64,000 nucleotides of DNA, from positions 12,630,501 to 12,694,500 of the forward strand of contig JAEOAD010000018.1 in the NCBI GenBank assembly GCA_036365145.1, read 5' to 3'. Below, in pieces: positions 43,350 to 54,832 of this stretch. The notes beneath the pieces are model-generated. The model saw nothing but the letters and a program-made list of their open reading frames with translations, was not told where the DNA came from and did not search any database. Each line of letters starts with the position of its first letter. The stretch's first letter is position 1. A program made the translations under genes and the position numbers. The DNA is from Orientallactaga sibirica (taxonomy: Eukaryota > Chordata > Mammalia > Rodentia > Dipodidae).

Positions 43350-44670
43350 AATATTTTTTAATTTTTTAATTATTTTATTTATTTTTGTTTTTTCATAATT
43401 TATTCTTATTTATATTATTCTGATTTTACATTCACAGTGTTGGCTCCCTTTTCCTCCTCCCTGTCCTCCCTCTTTCAAAGGGACCCTCATCAATGGGGAA
43501 TGTGGGTCATGCATTGTGGGGGTAGTCAAGAGTTCTGGGGGGTAGGCCAAGTCCCTGTGCATAATGCCCCAACTTGTGGCTCTAACATTCTTTCCGCCCC
43601 CTCTTCCGCAAATTTCCCTGAGCCACATTGGGGTCATTTTAGTTCTGTTTCAGTGATGAGGTTTTGGGAGCCTCTGTGACTCTGGATATCTGGCTTAGTT
43701 GGAGTTGGATGTTCTCTGTGTTTATCTCCTTCAGCCTTTTTCTGGTGCCGTGATCCCCAGGAACGCTGTATTCTTGCCTGTCCCCCGCATTACTCTATGG
43801 TTTCAGCTGGGGCCCTGGTGAGGTGTGATTGGCGGATCCTCCCTTCAGGCTCATTGTCCATCTAAAAGAGATAAGCAAATTCTTCAACAGAGAGAGAAGT
43901 TAGTACTAGATAGAAGGGATGGCCATAGATATTTTGGAGGGAATTTTATAGGCGTGGGCTCTCTTCTAGCCCACATTTGGTGGTATCTTGATCTTGGAGA
44001 CTGAGCTCATTTTTTGTACATGGTTTTGACTTATTTCCCAGTTCCAGCAATGAGTTCCATTCCACTGAGTGGATCTATCAGTCAAATCAAGAGCAGTTGG
44101 TTACCCACCATGGCTGTGTGCCACTACTGCACTTGTTTGAGCATTATGTCAGGTTGTTTCCTGCTGGGTATCTTATACTGCAAGTTGTTTGAATAGATGT
44201 CAGCCATTATCCCCCAGTTGCTCATGTAGCACCCTCTGGCACTAGACTAGCTAACTGTCTGGGGACTGACCCTCTTCCAGATTCTGGCCAGGTCTCTCCA
44301 TGTTTGGTCTCACACACAAATGCTGTCTTCAACAGTAGGGTCTTACCATTTACCTTGGTGGGTCATCAAGAACTCTGACAGAAATCTGTCTTTTATGGGA
44401 AACCTTGTAGGTGTGTCGGATCAACAGCTCATTGTGGAAGTTAACCCCGTGCTGGCACTGGGAGTTGTAAGTCAGCACCTAGGAAGGTGAGGGAAGAAAA
44501 AGATAGGTAATATAAAAGAGAAAGTGAGTATAGAGAGCAGAGGGAGAGAGAGAGAAGACAGAGAGAAGCAGGAAAGGATTAAGGTTGGTCTTCATGATGT
44601 TCTCTCCAGTTTCCTGTGGTTCAGGTGTTCCCTCTGTGGGCCTGCTGAAGGATCATACACAAATTATCAA
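43350..44670 (-). mobile_element. L1 3' UTR, minus orientation, 5'-truncated (copy A)
   Basis: A T-rich start (tail) is followed by ATTATTCTGATTTTACATTC and a GCCCCCTCTTCCGC stretch, and it ends near CTGCTGAAGGATCA. It matches 51720-52990 over its whole length at roughly 90% by eye. Copy B runs on into ORF2, which proves this is an L1 3' UTR. Confidence 0.85.
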
Positions 44671-44977
44671 CATTCCTTTTGTTACCAAATTTAGTTGCAC
44701 TTTGGGGTGAATTTTCAATTTAGGGATCTGGTATTACCCAATGCATTCAAATATAAGATTATGGATCAGAAGTGTGTCAGTGCTTCCATGTGTTAAGTTT
44801 GGCCATGAAAAAAATAAAAGTAGAAATGCTACCTCAGCCAGGCTGGGAAGGGGGGCAAATTTCTTTAGGCTTAGGCTTTCCTGTTTTGCTTTCCCTCCTA
44901 ATGTTTCCTAAAATAAATCCCATAATTCACAATTGACCTTTCTCTGAGTCTGCATTCTCAATTCTTTGATAACTTGG
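44671..44977. other. Unannotated DNA
   Basis: About 300 bases between the L1 3' end and the MaLR LTR, with no recognised feature. Confidence 0.4.
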
Positions 44978-45326
44978 TGTTTTAGTATGCTTTGTAGTGC
45001 TGGCAGAAAACACCAGACCAAGAGCAGCTTGTGGGAAGAAAGGGTTCATATTGGCTTACAGACTTGAGGGGAAGCTCCATGATGGCAAGGAAAAATGACA
45101 GCATGAACTGAGGTTAGATATCACCTCCTGCCCAATATCAGGTGGACAACAGCAGCAGTAGGAGAGTATGTCAAACACTGGCAAGGGGAAGTTGACTGTA
45201 ACAGCAATAAGCCCACCCCCAACAATACACTCCTTCCAGAAATCTCCAGTTCCCAAATTGCCACCAGCTGAGAACCTAGCATTCAGGACACATAAGTTTA
45301 TGAGACACCTGAATCAAACCACCACA
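44978..45326 (-). repeat. MaLR 3' LTR
   Basis: It starts TGTGGTGGTTTGATTCAGG on the minus strand and pairs with 46503-46848. The two are about 80-85% alike by eye, so this insertion is much older than the ERV-L at 22218. Confidence 0.85.
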
Positions 45327-45345
45327 TTCTGCCCCAGCCCCCATA
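45327..45345 (-). other. MaLR polypurine tract
   Basis: ATGGGGGCTGGGGCAGAA on the minus strand, ending at the LTR. Expected plus-strand primer. Confidence 0.7.
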
Positions 45346-46477
45346 AACTGATAATCATCTATGATGTAAAATGCAATGCATTCAGTCCAACTTTTAAAGT
45401 CCCCATAGTTTTTTTTTTTTTGATCGATCACAATGCTGTTCAAATATCTCCATAGTTCTTTTATCCAAGCCATCATACCAAAAAAGAAACCATATGGCAT
45501 GGAATAAACAGTCATACTGCAAAAGATGACATTGGGCATAGGAAAGAAATATTCAACCAATACAGGATTTAAAACAAGCAGGACAAACATCAAATTTAGT
45601 AACTCCAAGTCTTACAACTCTAACCAGTGACAGGTCTCTAAGTTCAATAATTTGAACCAGTAATGAATCTCTATAATTCCAATTCTGCCCCACCAATTAG
45701 GCTAGTCACAGTCCTGGAAAACTTCATCTGGGGCAGGCAGCTCTCCTTGGCAGCCATCTTGTGGTCCCGGCATCTCCAATGGGTCTCCACTGCAACCTAC
45801 GGTTCATCCTCATGGCTCCATTAAGCCTCCATGCAGGTAGTCCAATAAGCCTGCTTCACACTGCCCATGACCATTTCCAAAAACAAAACTGTGTTGCAAA
45901 TTCAATAACCCTCTCTTTCATACATTTGTTATGCTCATAGTACCAGGTGGGCTACCAATTTGTTAATTCAGGGGGGAATAAATCAGACTTTAAAGAATGG
46001 GACACTCCTTCAGCATTCAGGCCCCTTCCAAAGACAGTCTATATTCTTCCTGTTGTCCCAATGCAGGTCAGCTGGCCCAATCTCAATAACTGTAATTTCT
46101 CAAACAATTATAGCTGAATGGGCAGCAATTTCAGCCCAAAGATTTTATTTCTTTCTGTACCATATCCTTTTGCTCATACCAGTCCATTTCTACACAACAC
46201 AATGCTGTACAACTTCTCAGGACACAGGCATAACAGCAAGCCTCTCACACAAATTGCTAATAGCTCAATCTGAACTTTCTTCCCCTCATAAGCCAAACCT
46301 CACAGGCCATGGTTCTCACTGCATTCAGGTCTTTCAACAATGACCAGAATGGTCCATCAAGCTGAATTTATAGCACTGCAAGGGGTCTCTTAGGCCAAGG
46401 TTTCAAATCCACATTCCTGCCTCAACTCAGTCTCAAAAGTCCAAAAGCCACACAGTCAGGTTTGTAGCATCAATAAC

Positions 46478-46495
46478 CCCACTCCTCTGGTACCA
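46478..46495 (-). other. MaLR primer-binding site (tRNA-Leu-like)
   Basis: TGGTACCAGAGGAGTGGG on the minus strand, a few bases after the 5' LTR. It is close to the ERV-L site at 28076, with extra AG. Confidence 0.75.
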
Positions 46496-46502
46496 ATTTC
46501 AC

Positions 46503-46848
46503 TGTTGCAGTCAGCTTCATGCTGCTGTCAGAAAACATCTGACCAAGAGCAGCTTGTGGGAGGAAAGAGTTTACTTTCGCTTATAGACTTGAGGGTAAGC
46601 TCCATGATGGCAAGGGAAACTAATGCCATAAGCAGAGGATGGACATCACCTCCTGATCAATATTAGGTGGACACCAACACCAGAAGAGTGTGCCAAACAC
46701 TGGCAAGTGGAAGTGGCTATAACACCCGTAAGCCTGCCCCCAACAATACACTACCTCCTGGAGTCTCCACTTCCCAAATTTCCACCAGCTAGGGCCCAGC
46801 ATTCAGAACACATAAGATTATGGGAGATAGCTGAATCAAACCACCACA
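46503..46848 (-). repeat. MaLR 5' LTR
   Basis: TGTGGTGGTTTGATTCAGC start and CTGACTGCAACA end on the minus strand. Ends and length match its partner at 44978. Confidence 0.85.
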
Positions 46849-46852
46849 CTTT

Positions 46853-47080
46853 GGGGCTAGAGAGGTGGCTTAGCAGTTAAGGTGCTTGCATGAGAAGTCT
46901 AAGGACCTAGGTTCAATTCCTCAATTCCCTAGTACCTACATAAGCCAGATGCATAAGATGGGGCATGTGCCTAAGGTTCATCTGCAGTGGGTAGAGGCCC
47001 TGGAATGCCCATACTCACTCTCTTCCAGTCCCCTCTTCCCTTTCTCTACTTGCAAATAAATAAATAACTTTTAAAAAAAG
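46853..47080 (+). mobile_element. tRNA-type SINE
   Basis: GGGGCTAGAGAGGTGGCTTAG head and GGTTCAATTCC, with a short TCAATTCC duplication, and CAAATAAATAAATAAC tail. It sits between two MaLR elements. Confidence 0.92.
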
Positions 47081-48455
47081 AGGAACTTCCCCTGATCTGT
47101 AAGCTTCAATAAATAATATCCCTTCCTCCATAACTGTGCCTGGTCTGGAGTTCATCTCAGCTAACCTGAAGCTGTCTGCAACAGTAAAGTGGTACCGAGG
47201 AGTGTGGGGTGAGATGAACCAGATCGTGTGGATATTCGTCTTTTGGAACCTTTGTTTTGGAGGAATGGGCATGGACTTGGTGCTTGCAACTGAAGATGCT
47301 TTCTGGAGTGGTAAGCCAAGTTTTATGGACTATTCTGATGAGAGTTTGAGAATGCTAAGTGCAGACAGTATTGAACTTCGAGGCTTGGCTTATGAGGTTT
47401 CTAAGGGGAAGGAAAGACGGCAGAGGGCTTTGTTGGAACTGGGCTACTGGCATAAGGGATGGCTACGTTCCGCTATCCAGGCCCAGAAAGTTTGATCAAG
47501 GTTAAATTTGTAATGGACTGATGTGCTTGGCTGAAGATATTGGACTGAGATTTTAAGATTTTAAGTTGGAAAACCTCAAGCAAGGTAAAAGCAGAGGCAC
47601 TGAGACTGGTTTTAGGTTACTGAGCTGCTATTGTCAACGCATTAGCAATCTTAAGGAAGGTGGAAGGAAGGTGGCCAGACTTGATTTACATTAAAACAAT
47701 GGAGAGGATGCCTGAGGAAAGACTGTTAGAAATGCAAATTCTTGGAAAGAGTTGACTGGAGAAGGAACCTGCTTTTCAAGGCTATGGTTTATTTTGTCCC
47801 TGGATTAAGAATATGGCTGTGTCCTGCACACCTGGTATTAGTTTTGGAAGCATGAAAATGCATGGAGTGGTCATGAGTTGCACACGGTTCCAGGAGCCGC
47901 TGCTGAGATGCAGCATGAGGCAGGGCATGAAGACCCTCAGGAATAGGCTGGAAGAGCCTTTTGAAGATGGACCGTGGTTTGCATGGAGACCTGAAGATGT
48001 TTTGATATACCAGGACTGTGCAAAAGGGCTACCATGGAGTGCAGTGTTGGCATGGGATGAAAGTTTTCCTGGCGACTCTGCCCAGCTGGAGGGGCAGAAT
48101 TGGAAAACCTGGAGACTGTCCATCTCTGGTTATATTGAACTTGAACTGCAGAAGTTTGATGACTGCTAATGATAGTTGAGTTTGCATTATTCTAGTCTCT
48201 CTTTGCTTTTTACCAGTTAAAAATGTTTACTCTGTGCCTTTACATGTTGAAAGTATTTAACTTGTTTGATTTTACAGGACTCACTATCTTAAGTTGATCA
48301 AGACTGTGAGAACCTTTGAAATTGGACTGAGTACAATTTACAATGTGTGATAGTTATAAATCTATTGGGGGCCAGGAGCTAAATATATTAAAGGGGCGGA
48401 ATGTGGTAGTTTGAATATATGTCCCCAATATATTCAGTGTTTTATTATTTTATAG
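47081..48455 (+). mobile_element. MaLR-type element, both LTRs partial
   Basis: It has the last ~100 bases of a 5' LTR (to 47183), a primer site TGGTACCGAGGAGTGTGG (47190-47207), 1.2 kb of internal sequence, a purine tract AAAGGGGCGGAA (48390-48401) and the first part of a 3' LTR starting TGTGGTAGTTTGAATA at 48402. Frames of 113-119 codons inside have no match to Gag or Pol that I can see. MaLR internal regions code for no full protein. Confidence 0.82.
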
Positions 48456-48760
48456 TTTGTATCTGCGTGCCTGGTCCAGCAAAGCCTGCTGTAAAGCAGC
48501 TCCATCCTCCAAAGTTCCCACAGCTTTCACAGATTACCACCAGCTGAGGACCAAGAATTCAAAACACATGAGCCTGTGGGAAGCTCATTCCAACAGAAGG
48601 CAGAGGATATACCTGAAGAAGGCATCTACATTCCCTAGTGTTCATGTCTCTATAAAAGGGACATCTCACATCTTCATCATCCAATCCAACTTTAGAAAAG
48701 AACAAAACTGTTTACCATCCTTTTCTTTTATTTTTACCTTTTTCTAATTAATTTGGCTGA
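48456..48760. other. Decayed LTR-like DNA
   Basis: CAAAGTTCCCACAGC, ACCACCAGCTGAGGACC and AAAACACATGAGCC resemble the minus-strand LTRs at 44978 and 46503, so it is probably a fragment of a related LTR. Boundaries are unclear. Confidence 0.45.
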
Positions 48761-48764
48761 AGAG

Positions 48765-49110
48765 AAAATATACATCTAAAACAAAATTTAGAAATTTTAA
48801 CCATTTCTTTTAACCTTTTCTAATTAAGAAATATGGCATTAAGTAATTCATTTTAACAATGCCTGCAACCATCACCACCATGCATATCAAGAATGTTTCA
48901 TTTTTCCAAGCAAGCTCTGCCCACTAGCCCATTCCTCCCTGTCTCCATCCTCTGGCAACTTTTATTCTAGTTCTTACCTCTCTGATTCTGTCTATTCTCA
49001 TATGAATAAATCAGGATTGACCAACTTATAACTGACTTATTTTATTTATCATAATATCTTTAAGCTTCATTTCTGATTCTAGATCCTTCCAACAGTTCCT
49101 GTGTTATTTG
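48765..49110. mobile_element. Ancient L1M-like fragment
   Basis: AATTTTAACCATTTC, TGGCATTAAGTAATTCATTT, GCAACCATCACCACCATGC and CTCTGGCAACTTTTATTC follow the order of a well-known L1M 3' region. The orientation is not certain. Confidence 0.55.
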
Positions 49111-49298
49111 TGCATAGACAAATGAAATGACAGTTTCTCTGTGACCACTCTTGTGTGAAATGATCCAATTGGCTATGAGGAAAATGCTGAACTACTCCAA
49201 CCATATGAAAATGTGGAGCTAAAATCCCAAGACAGGGAAGGTAAACATTGCATAGTAATTATTACACTTGATATTTACAATATCAAGAGTACCATTCA

Positions 49299-49457
49299 TT
49301 TTTTTTTTTTTGTGGTTTTTTGAGGCAGGGTCTTGCTCTAGCCCAGGCTGACCTGGAATTCACTATGTAGCCTCAGGGTGGCCTCGAACTCACGGCAATC
49401 CTCCTACCTTTGCCTCCCAAGTGCTGGGATTAAAGGCATGCGCCACCAAGCCCGGCT
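49299..49457 (-). mobile_element. B1-type SINE
   Basis: T run, GAGGCAGGGTCTTGCTCTAG, CTATGTAGCCTCAGGG and a head reading CACCAAGCCCGGCT, all in reverse. Well preserved. Confidence 0.93.
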
Positions 49458-49489
49458 CATTTTTAATTTTTAAAAATAACTATTCTTTG

Positions 49490-49970
49490 TTGATTTTTTT
49501 AATGAAAAGCTGTACTCTTAGACCCCCTCACTCACACCCCAATTCTGCTGAGTGACTTCCTAGATGGAATTATTGGTATTCATTGAGGGAACAAAGAATC
49601 CTCAGTCTGTGCCAGCATGGTGGGGAGGATATTCCCACCCACCCCAAGGTTCTAAAATTCTTTCCACACCCTCTTCTGCAATGTTTCCTGAGCCTTGCTG
49701 GGAAAGATAGAGATCTGATTTAGTGTTACTTTCTCTGAAACTTCTGGATTTCTGTTTTGATGAGGCTTGGGTGACCACAGTGTCTGTCACCATCTCCCTG
49801 GGCCTGGTTTTCAGGCTAGCTGTGAGAGCAGTATTTGTGCCATCACTTCTTTGTAATGACTTCTGGGCCTGGGCAGATGAGGTGAACATGACCCATCTCA
49901 TGGTAGACAGTCAGCTCTCTCTTCTTGACATATTCATATTTCTTGGTTCTCCCCAGCATTTTCCACCATC
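49490..49970 (-). mobile_element. Old L1 3' UTR, minus orientation
   Basis: GGAATTATTGGTATTCATTG, CTTTCCACACCCTCTTCTGC, CTGAAACTTCTGGATTTCTG and CAGTGTCTGTCACCATC match the 3' UTR plan seen at 37670. No ORF2 is left. Confidence 0.68.
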
Positions 49971-50191
49971 AACCCTACATGAGCACAAATAGTTCCATTC
50001 TTGTGTATAGCTAAAGCCCTTTGCAAGTGGCAACACCTGGGCCTCACTTCAGAAGGAGCATGTATCCCCTTTGATCAGCATTTTCCAGTGAGGAGCAAGG
50101 AGCTTCAACTTCACCAGGTTTATTATTGCTACTATAACATTAATAACCAATAATTTAAGTTGATCATCTTCTGCTCTTGTAGGCTAGATGT

Positions 50192-51234
50192 TGTGGTAGG
50201 TTAAATTTATGTCCTCCAATAGACTCAAATGTTTTATTAAAGTTTATAACTTGGATTTCCAGCCACGTAGCTGGAAGAGGTATCACTGTGGGCAGATCAT
50301 GGGGTCTACCCCGAAGGTGTTGCTCAAAGCCAACATGAATTCCAGCCTAAGGTATGCAGAGTGTTCTCTGCCTGGGTTCCCTGCTGTTTGGCTGACAGTA
50401 TTTGGGGGGTGCGGGGGGCTCTTGCTTTTGGTGGTGCTGTTGGTGGTTTTTTTCTCTGTGTGTATGGATTTGGTAAGGAGGCCAGGGAACTTCCCCTGGA
50501 TCTGTAAGCCTGACGTAGATGCTATTCATCCCATAAACTATGTCTGGTTTGGAGGTTCATCCCAGCTGCATGGTGCTGAGTACAACAGAAATTGGTACCA
50601 GCAGTGATTTTGCTGTGATGAGTAGGAACATGTGGATTTTGGTCTTTTGGAACTTTTGTTTTGAAGAAATCAGCATGGACTTGGTACTTGCAACTAAAGG
50701 TGCCTTCCAGAGTGGTAAGCCAAGTTTTGTGGACTATTCTGGTGAAAATTTGAAACTGTTAAATGCAGAGAGAATTGTATTTGGAGGCTTTGCTTATGAA
50801 CTTTCAAAGGGGAAGGAAAGACTGAAGAGAACTAAGCTTCTGGCATAAGGGATGATGACATTCTGCTGCACATGTGCAGAGTGTGAGCAAGGTTAAATCT
50901 GTAATGGACTGATGTACTTGGCTAAAGATATTGGACTGAAATATTTAAGATTTGAAGCTGGAAAAATTCATACAAATTTAAGGTTACTAACTGGTTTTTG
51001 GTCACTAAATCTGCCATTGTAAAATATATTAGCAATCTTAAGGAAGATGAACCAACTTCCTTATGTTGAGACAATGGTGGTGCTGGTGGTGCTTTTGTTC
51101 TGTCTATGTGTGGACTTGGTAAGGGGACAGCTTCTTCTGCCATTGTAGAACTTCCCCTAAATCTGTAAACCTGAAATAAATGCCATTCCTCCAATAAACT
51201 GTTTCATCCCAGCAGCATGGAGCTACTATGACAG
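50192..51234 (+). mobile_element. MaLR-type element with one near-full and one partial LTR
   Basis: 5' LTR 50192-50587 (TGTGGTAGGTTAAAT start, CAACA end), primer-like site TGGTACCAGCAGTGA at 50593-50607, about 0.45 kb of internal sequence much like 47210-47640, then the 3' part of an LTR (about 51065-51234). A large internal and LTR deletion is likely. The 132-codon frame over the LTR has no family features. Confidence 0.78.
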
Positions 51235-51660
51235 ATGTACAGTGTGGGTCTCAATGAGCAAAACTCAAGGTATGGACAGGGATGCTGTCCTCCACAGGAG
51301 ATCTAGGGAGCATTGGCTCCTTGTCTTTTCAAGCTTCCACAGGCCAGGTAAAATCTGATTCATGGCTCTTTGTTCAATCATCAAAGCCAGAAGCATGACC
51401 TTTCTCTGGAAAATTCTTCAAAATAAAGTTTCTCTCCTTGGACTCCCTTTTCCACTGAGGAGGACCCTTAGGTTCAACTGCATTGGGCCCACTTAGATGA
51501 CTCCACTTTGAGGCCGTCTACTACTCCATCCACAACCTTAGTTTCCCTCTACAATTTCACTGAGTAGATTCATAGCTCCCAGGATTCAGGAAATTTTCTT
51601 CATTCTACCCACCACAGGAAGGTGACATGAATGACATACAAGCATAAAGCCAAAAAAGAA
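51235..51660. other. Probable ancient repeat, not identified
   Basis: GATTCATGGCTCTTTG, TCATCAAAGCCAGAAGC and CACTGGGCC-like segments recall an old L1/MER-type sequence in reverse, but I cannot name it. No gene is seen. Confidence 0.35.
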
Positions 51661-51699
51661 GATGTACATTTTTATTGTGAAAATCTTTTGGTTCTTTAT

Positions 51700-53757
51700 T
51701 TTTTTGGCTTTTTTTTATTTATTGTTTTTTTATTTATATTATTCTGATTTTACATTCATAGTATTGGTTCCATTGTCCTCCTCCCTGTCCTCCCACTTTC
51801 AAAGAGACCCTCATCAATGGAGAATGTGGGTCGTGCATTGTGAGGTTAGTCAAGAGTTCTGGGGTGTAGGCCCCAGTCTTTGTGCATAATGCCCCAACTC
51901 GTGACTCCAACAATCTTTCCGCCCCCTCTTCCACGAGTTTCCCTGAGCCACTTTGGGGTCATTTTAGTTCTGTTTCAGTGATGAGGTTTTGGGAGCCTCT
52001 GTGTCTCTGGATATCTGGCTTAGTTGGACTTGAATGTTCTCTGTGTTTATCTCCTTCAGCCTTTTTCTGGTGTCATGATCGCCATGAACGCTGAACTCTT
52101 GCCCTTCCCCTGCATTGTTCTATGGTTTCAGCTGGGGCCCTGGTGAGGTGTGGTTAGCTGATCCTCCCTTCAGGTTCGTTGTCCACCTGAAAAAAGATAA
52201 GCAAATTCTCCAACGGAGAGAAAAGTTAGTACTAGGTAGAAGGGATGACCGTGTATGTTTTGGAGGGAATTTTATATGCGTTGTCTCTCTTCTAGCCCAC
52301 ATTTGGTGGTATCTTGCTCTTGGAGACTGAGCTTATTTTTGTACCTGGTTTTGACTTGTTTCCCAGTTCCAGCAATGAGTTGCATTCCACTGAGTGGATC
52401 TATCAGTCAAATCAAGAGCAGTTGGTTACCCACCATGGCTGTGTGTCACTACTGCACTTGTATGAGCATTACGTCAAGTTGTTTCCTGCTGGGTATCTTA
52501 GACTGCAAGTTGTTTGGACCAATGTCGGACATTTTCCCCCAGTTGCTCGTGTAGCACCCTCTGGTACTAGACTAGCTAACTGTCTGGGGACTGACCTTCT
52601 TCCAGGTTCTGGCCAGGTCTCTCTGTGTTTGGTCTCACACACGTATGCTATCTTCGACAGTAGGATCTTACCATTAACCTTTGGTGGGTCACCAAGAACT
52701 CTGACAGAAGTCTGTCTTTTTTGGGGGGGGCAGGTTAACCTTGTAGGTGTCTCGGATCAAGAGCTCATTGTGGAGTTTAACCCCATGCTGGCACTGGGAG
52801 TTTCAAGTCTGCACCTAGAAAGGTGAGGGAAGAAAAAGATAGATAATATTATAGAGGAAGTGAGTGTAGTGAGGAGAGGTAGGAAGAGAGAGTGAGAGGG
52901 AGAGAGAGAAAGAGAAGCAGGACAAGATTAGGGTTAGCCTTCATGGTGATCTCTCCAGATTCCTGTGATTTGGGTGTTCCCGCTGCGGGCCTGCTGAAGG
53001 ATCAATGTTTTAGCCTGTTGTTCAGAGTAAAGGTTTTTATAGCATCTTTTCCTTTTGGGTCCCAATTGTATCCCTGCCCCTTGTCCTTCCCCCGACCCTC
53101 TCATTCCCTCCCACCCTTACCTCCCCCCCATCCCACCCTCCCCCTTGTCTGGTCCTCAGAGTGTTTGTTAGGTTTGGCTGCATGTCACGTAGATTCAGGT
53201 TAGGAGTGACAGATAAACGAGACCATGCAACGATTATCTTTTTCTTCTTGGGTGAGCTCACTGAGGATGATCTGTTCCATATTTTTTTTTTTTTTTTCAA
53301 ATTTCCTTATTTCATCTTTCCTTACTGCTACATAGAATTCCATAGGTAGATATACCACATCTTTGTTATCCATTCATTTAGTGATGGACACCTGGGTTGA
53401 TTCCAGCTTTGTGCTATTATGAATTGAGCAGCTATAAACATGGTTGAGCAATTTCCTGGTCTGAGGTTTGGCACCTTTAGGGTAAATGCCCAACAAGGGA
53501 GTAACTGGATCCATTGGTAGGTCTATGGTCATCCTTTTCAGGAGTCTCCATATAGCTGTCCATAATGGTTGAACCATTTTACATTCCCACCAGCAGTGAA
53601 AACTTGTTCCTATTTCTCCACAACCTCGCCAGCATTTGTTTTTGTTGTTTTTTTTAATGTTAGCCATCCTTACTGGGGTAAGGTGGAATCTCAATGTTGT
53701 TTTAATTTGCATTTCCCTGATGATTAGAGATGTTGAGCATTTTCTTAAATGTGAATT
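51700..53757 (-). mobile_element. L1 3' end with ORF2 C-terminus, minus orientation (copy B)
   Basis: It starts with the T-rich tail and a 3' UTR like that at 43350, continues through CCCTTGTCCTTCCCCC-type pyrimidine sequence, and reaches the ORF2 C-terminus at 53250-53757. 5'-truncated inside ORF2. Confidence 0.9.
53374..53757 (-). pseudogene. L1 ORF2 C-terminal fragment
   Basis: The frame shows [12 protein letters not shown], then [14 protein letters not shown], the Cys/His-rich motif (C-x3-C-x7-H-x4-C) near the end of ORF2p, complete here, followed by LGIYPKGA. The motif is needed for L1 ribonucleoprotein function. The frame ends at 53374 without the last part of ORF2, owing to a shift or stop. 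Confidence 0.88.
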
Positions 53758-53770
53758 TGCTATTTGTATT

Positions 53771-53930
53771 TCTTTTTTTTTTTTTTTTTTTTTTTTTTGA
53801 GGTAGGGTCTCACTCTACCCAGGCTGATCTGGAACTCATTCTGTAATTCCAGGCTGGCCTTGAATTCACATCAATCCTCCTACCTCTCCTGAGGGATGCA
53901 ATTAAAGCCATGTACCACCATGCCCATCTT
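53771..53930 (-). mobile_element. B1-type SINE at the L1 edge
   Basis: Long T run, GAGGTAGGGTCTCACTCTAC, then GCCATGTACCACCATGCCC, in reverse. Moderately diverged, with a deletion in the middle. Confidence 0.9.
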
Positions 53931-54019
53931 AAACGTTGCTTTTGAGTAGTCTGTAGATATTCTATGGAATTAACACCTTAAAAATGTTTTTCTTTTAATT
54001 TCCTAATTGAAAATGTACA

Positions 54020-54162
54020 CAGGGGAGATTGTTCAGTGGTTAAAGGTGTTTGATTGAAAAGCCTAAAGCCTAACAGCCCAGGTTCAATTCCCAGCAGCAC
54101 CAAGAGATCCTGCTGTGCCGGCACCATGCATGCAAATACATAAAATTTTTAAAAATAAAGTA
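54020..54162 (+). mobile_element. ID/tRNA-type SINE, short form
   Basis: GGGGAGATTGTTCAGTGG head, GGTTCAATTCCC B box and a short AT-rich end. It lacks the usual (CT)n half. Confidence 0.68.
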
Positions 54163-54254
54163 TACACTTAGAAATTTCATAAGAATTCCTCTTCCCACCC
54201 TAAATTCTGAGGAAAAATGTTGAAGTAATATAACAGAATGCTTAATTCTTTGTG

Positions 54255-54560
54255 TATGTGTTCATGTGTGAGAATGTGGGCATGTTCATGTCGTGGTGTA
54301 CCTGTGGAGGTCAGAAGACAACCTTCATTGTTGGTTCTTGCCTTCCACCTTATTTGCACAGGGTCTCATGTTGCTTGGCACTGCATTCACCAAGCTAGGT
54401 GACCTGTGAGCTTCTGCAGATTCTTCTGTCTCCCCTTCCCATAAAAGGTAGGAGCACTAGGATTGCAGATGTTTTTGCTACCATGTCTGACTTCATAGAG
54501 GTTTGGGGGATCTGAACTCAGGCCTTCATGTTTTTGCTTTAATCCATATTCCCGGCCCCT
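54255..54560 (-). mobile_element. B4-type (ID-B1 composite) SINE
   Basis: GTGGAGGTCAGAAGACAACC, a TTGCACAGGGTCTC stretch, then CCATATTCCCGGCCCC, in the reverse order of B4. Old. Confidence 0.6.
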
Positions 54561-54724
54561 AAATGTTTCATTCTTGTTTCTATAGCTATATCTTGTTAGG
54601 TTGACAGAGATGAAAAAAAAAAATTTCTTCATGTACCTATGAAAAGTAGAGCATTAGCCACAAATCAGCTCACTTAATCCTAGGAAATTAGTTTTTATTT
54701 TACCTATCTTGTGCTAAGCTGTCA

Positions 54725-54808
54725 TTACATGGACACTAAGAAATCGAACTCAGATCATTAGGCTTTGCAGGCAAGCACTGTAACTGTTAAGCCATCTCCT
54801 CAGTCCCG
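54725..54808 (-). mobile_element. tRNA-type SINE head fragment
   Basis: GGCTTTGCAGGCAAGCACTG and TTAAGCCATCTCCTCAGTCCC: only the tRNA-like third is left. Confidence 0.7.
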
Positions 54809-54832
54809 TTTCTATTTTGTTTTTGGTGGTGC

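Larger units (their letters stand above)
44978..46848 (-). mobile_element. Complete MaLR-type LTR retrotransposon
   Basis: Two direct LTRs of 349 and 346 bp enclose about 1.18 kb. On the minus strand a Leu-type primer site follows the 5' LTR and a purine tract precedes the 3' LTR. The flanks CTTGG and CTTTG may be a 5-bp target duplication with one change. The internal part has no long frame, as in the non-autonomous MaLR group, which relies on ERV-L proteins. Its internal start resembles those of the elements at 47190 and 50593. Confidence 0.85.

Noticed and set aside
47782..48169. 113-118-codon frames on both strands
   Set aside because: They lie within a MaLR internal region, overlap each other on opposite strands, and do not resemble Gag or Pol.
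50209..50607. 132-codon frame with a hydrophobic middle
   Set aside because: It coincides with a MaLR LTR and its primer-like site. The Leu/Val run comes from a GGTGCTGTTGGTGG stretch.
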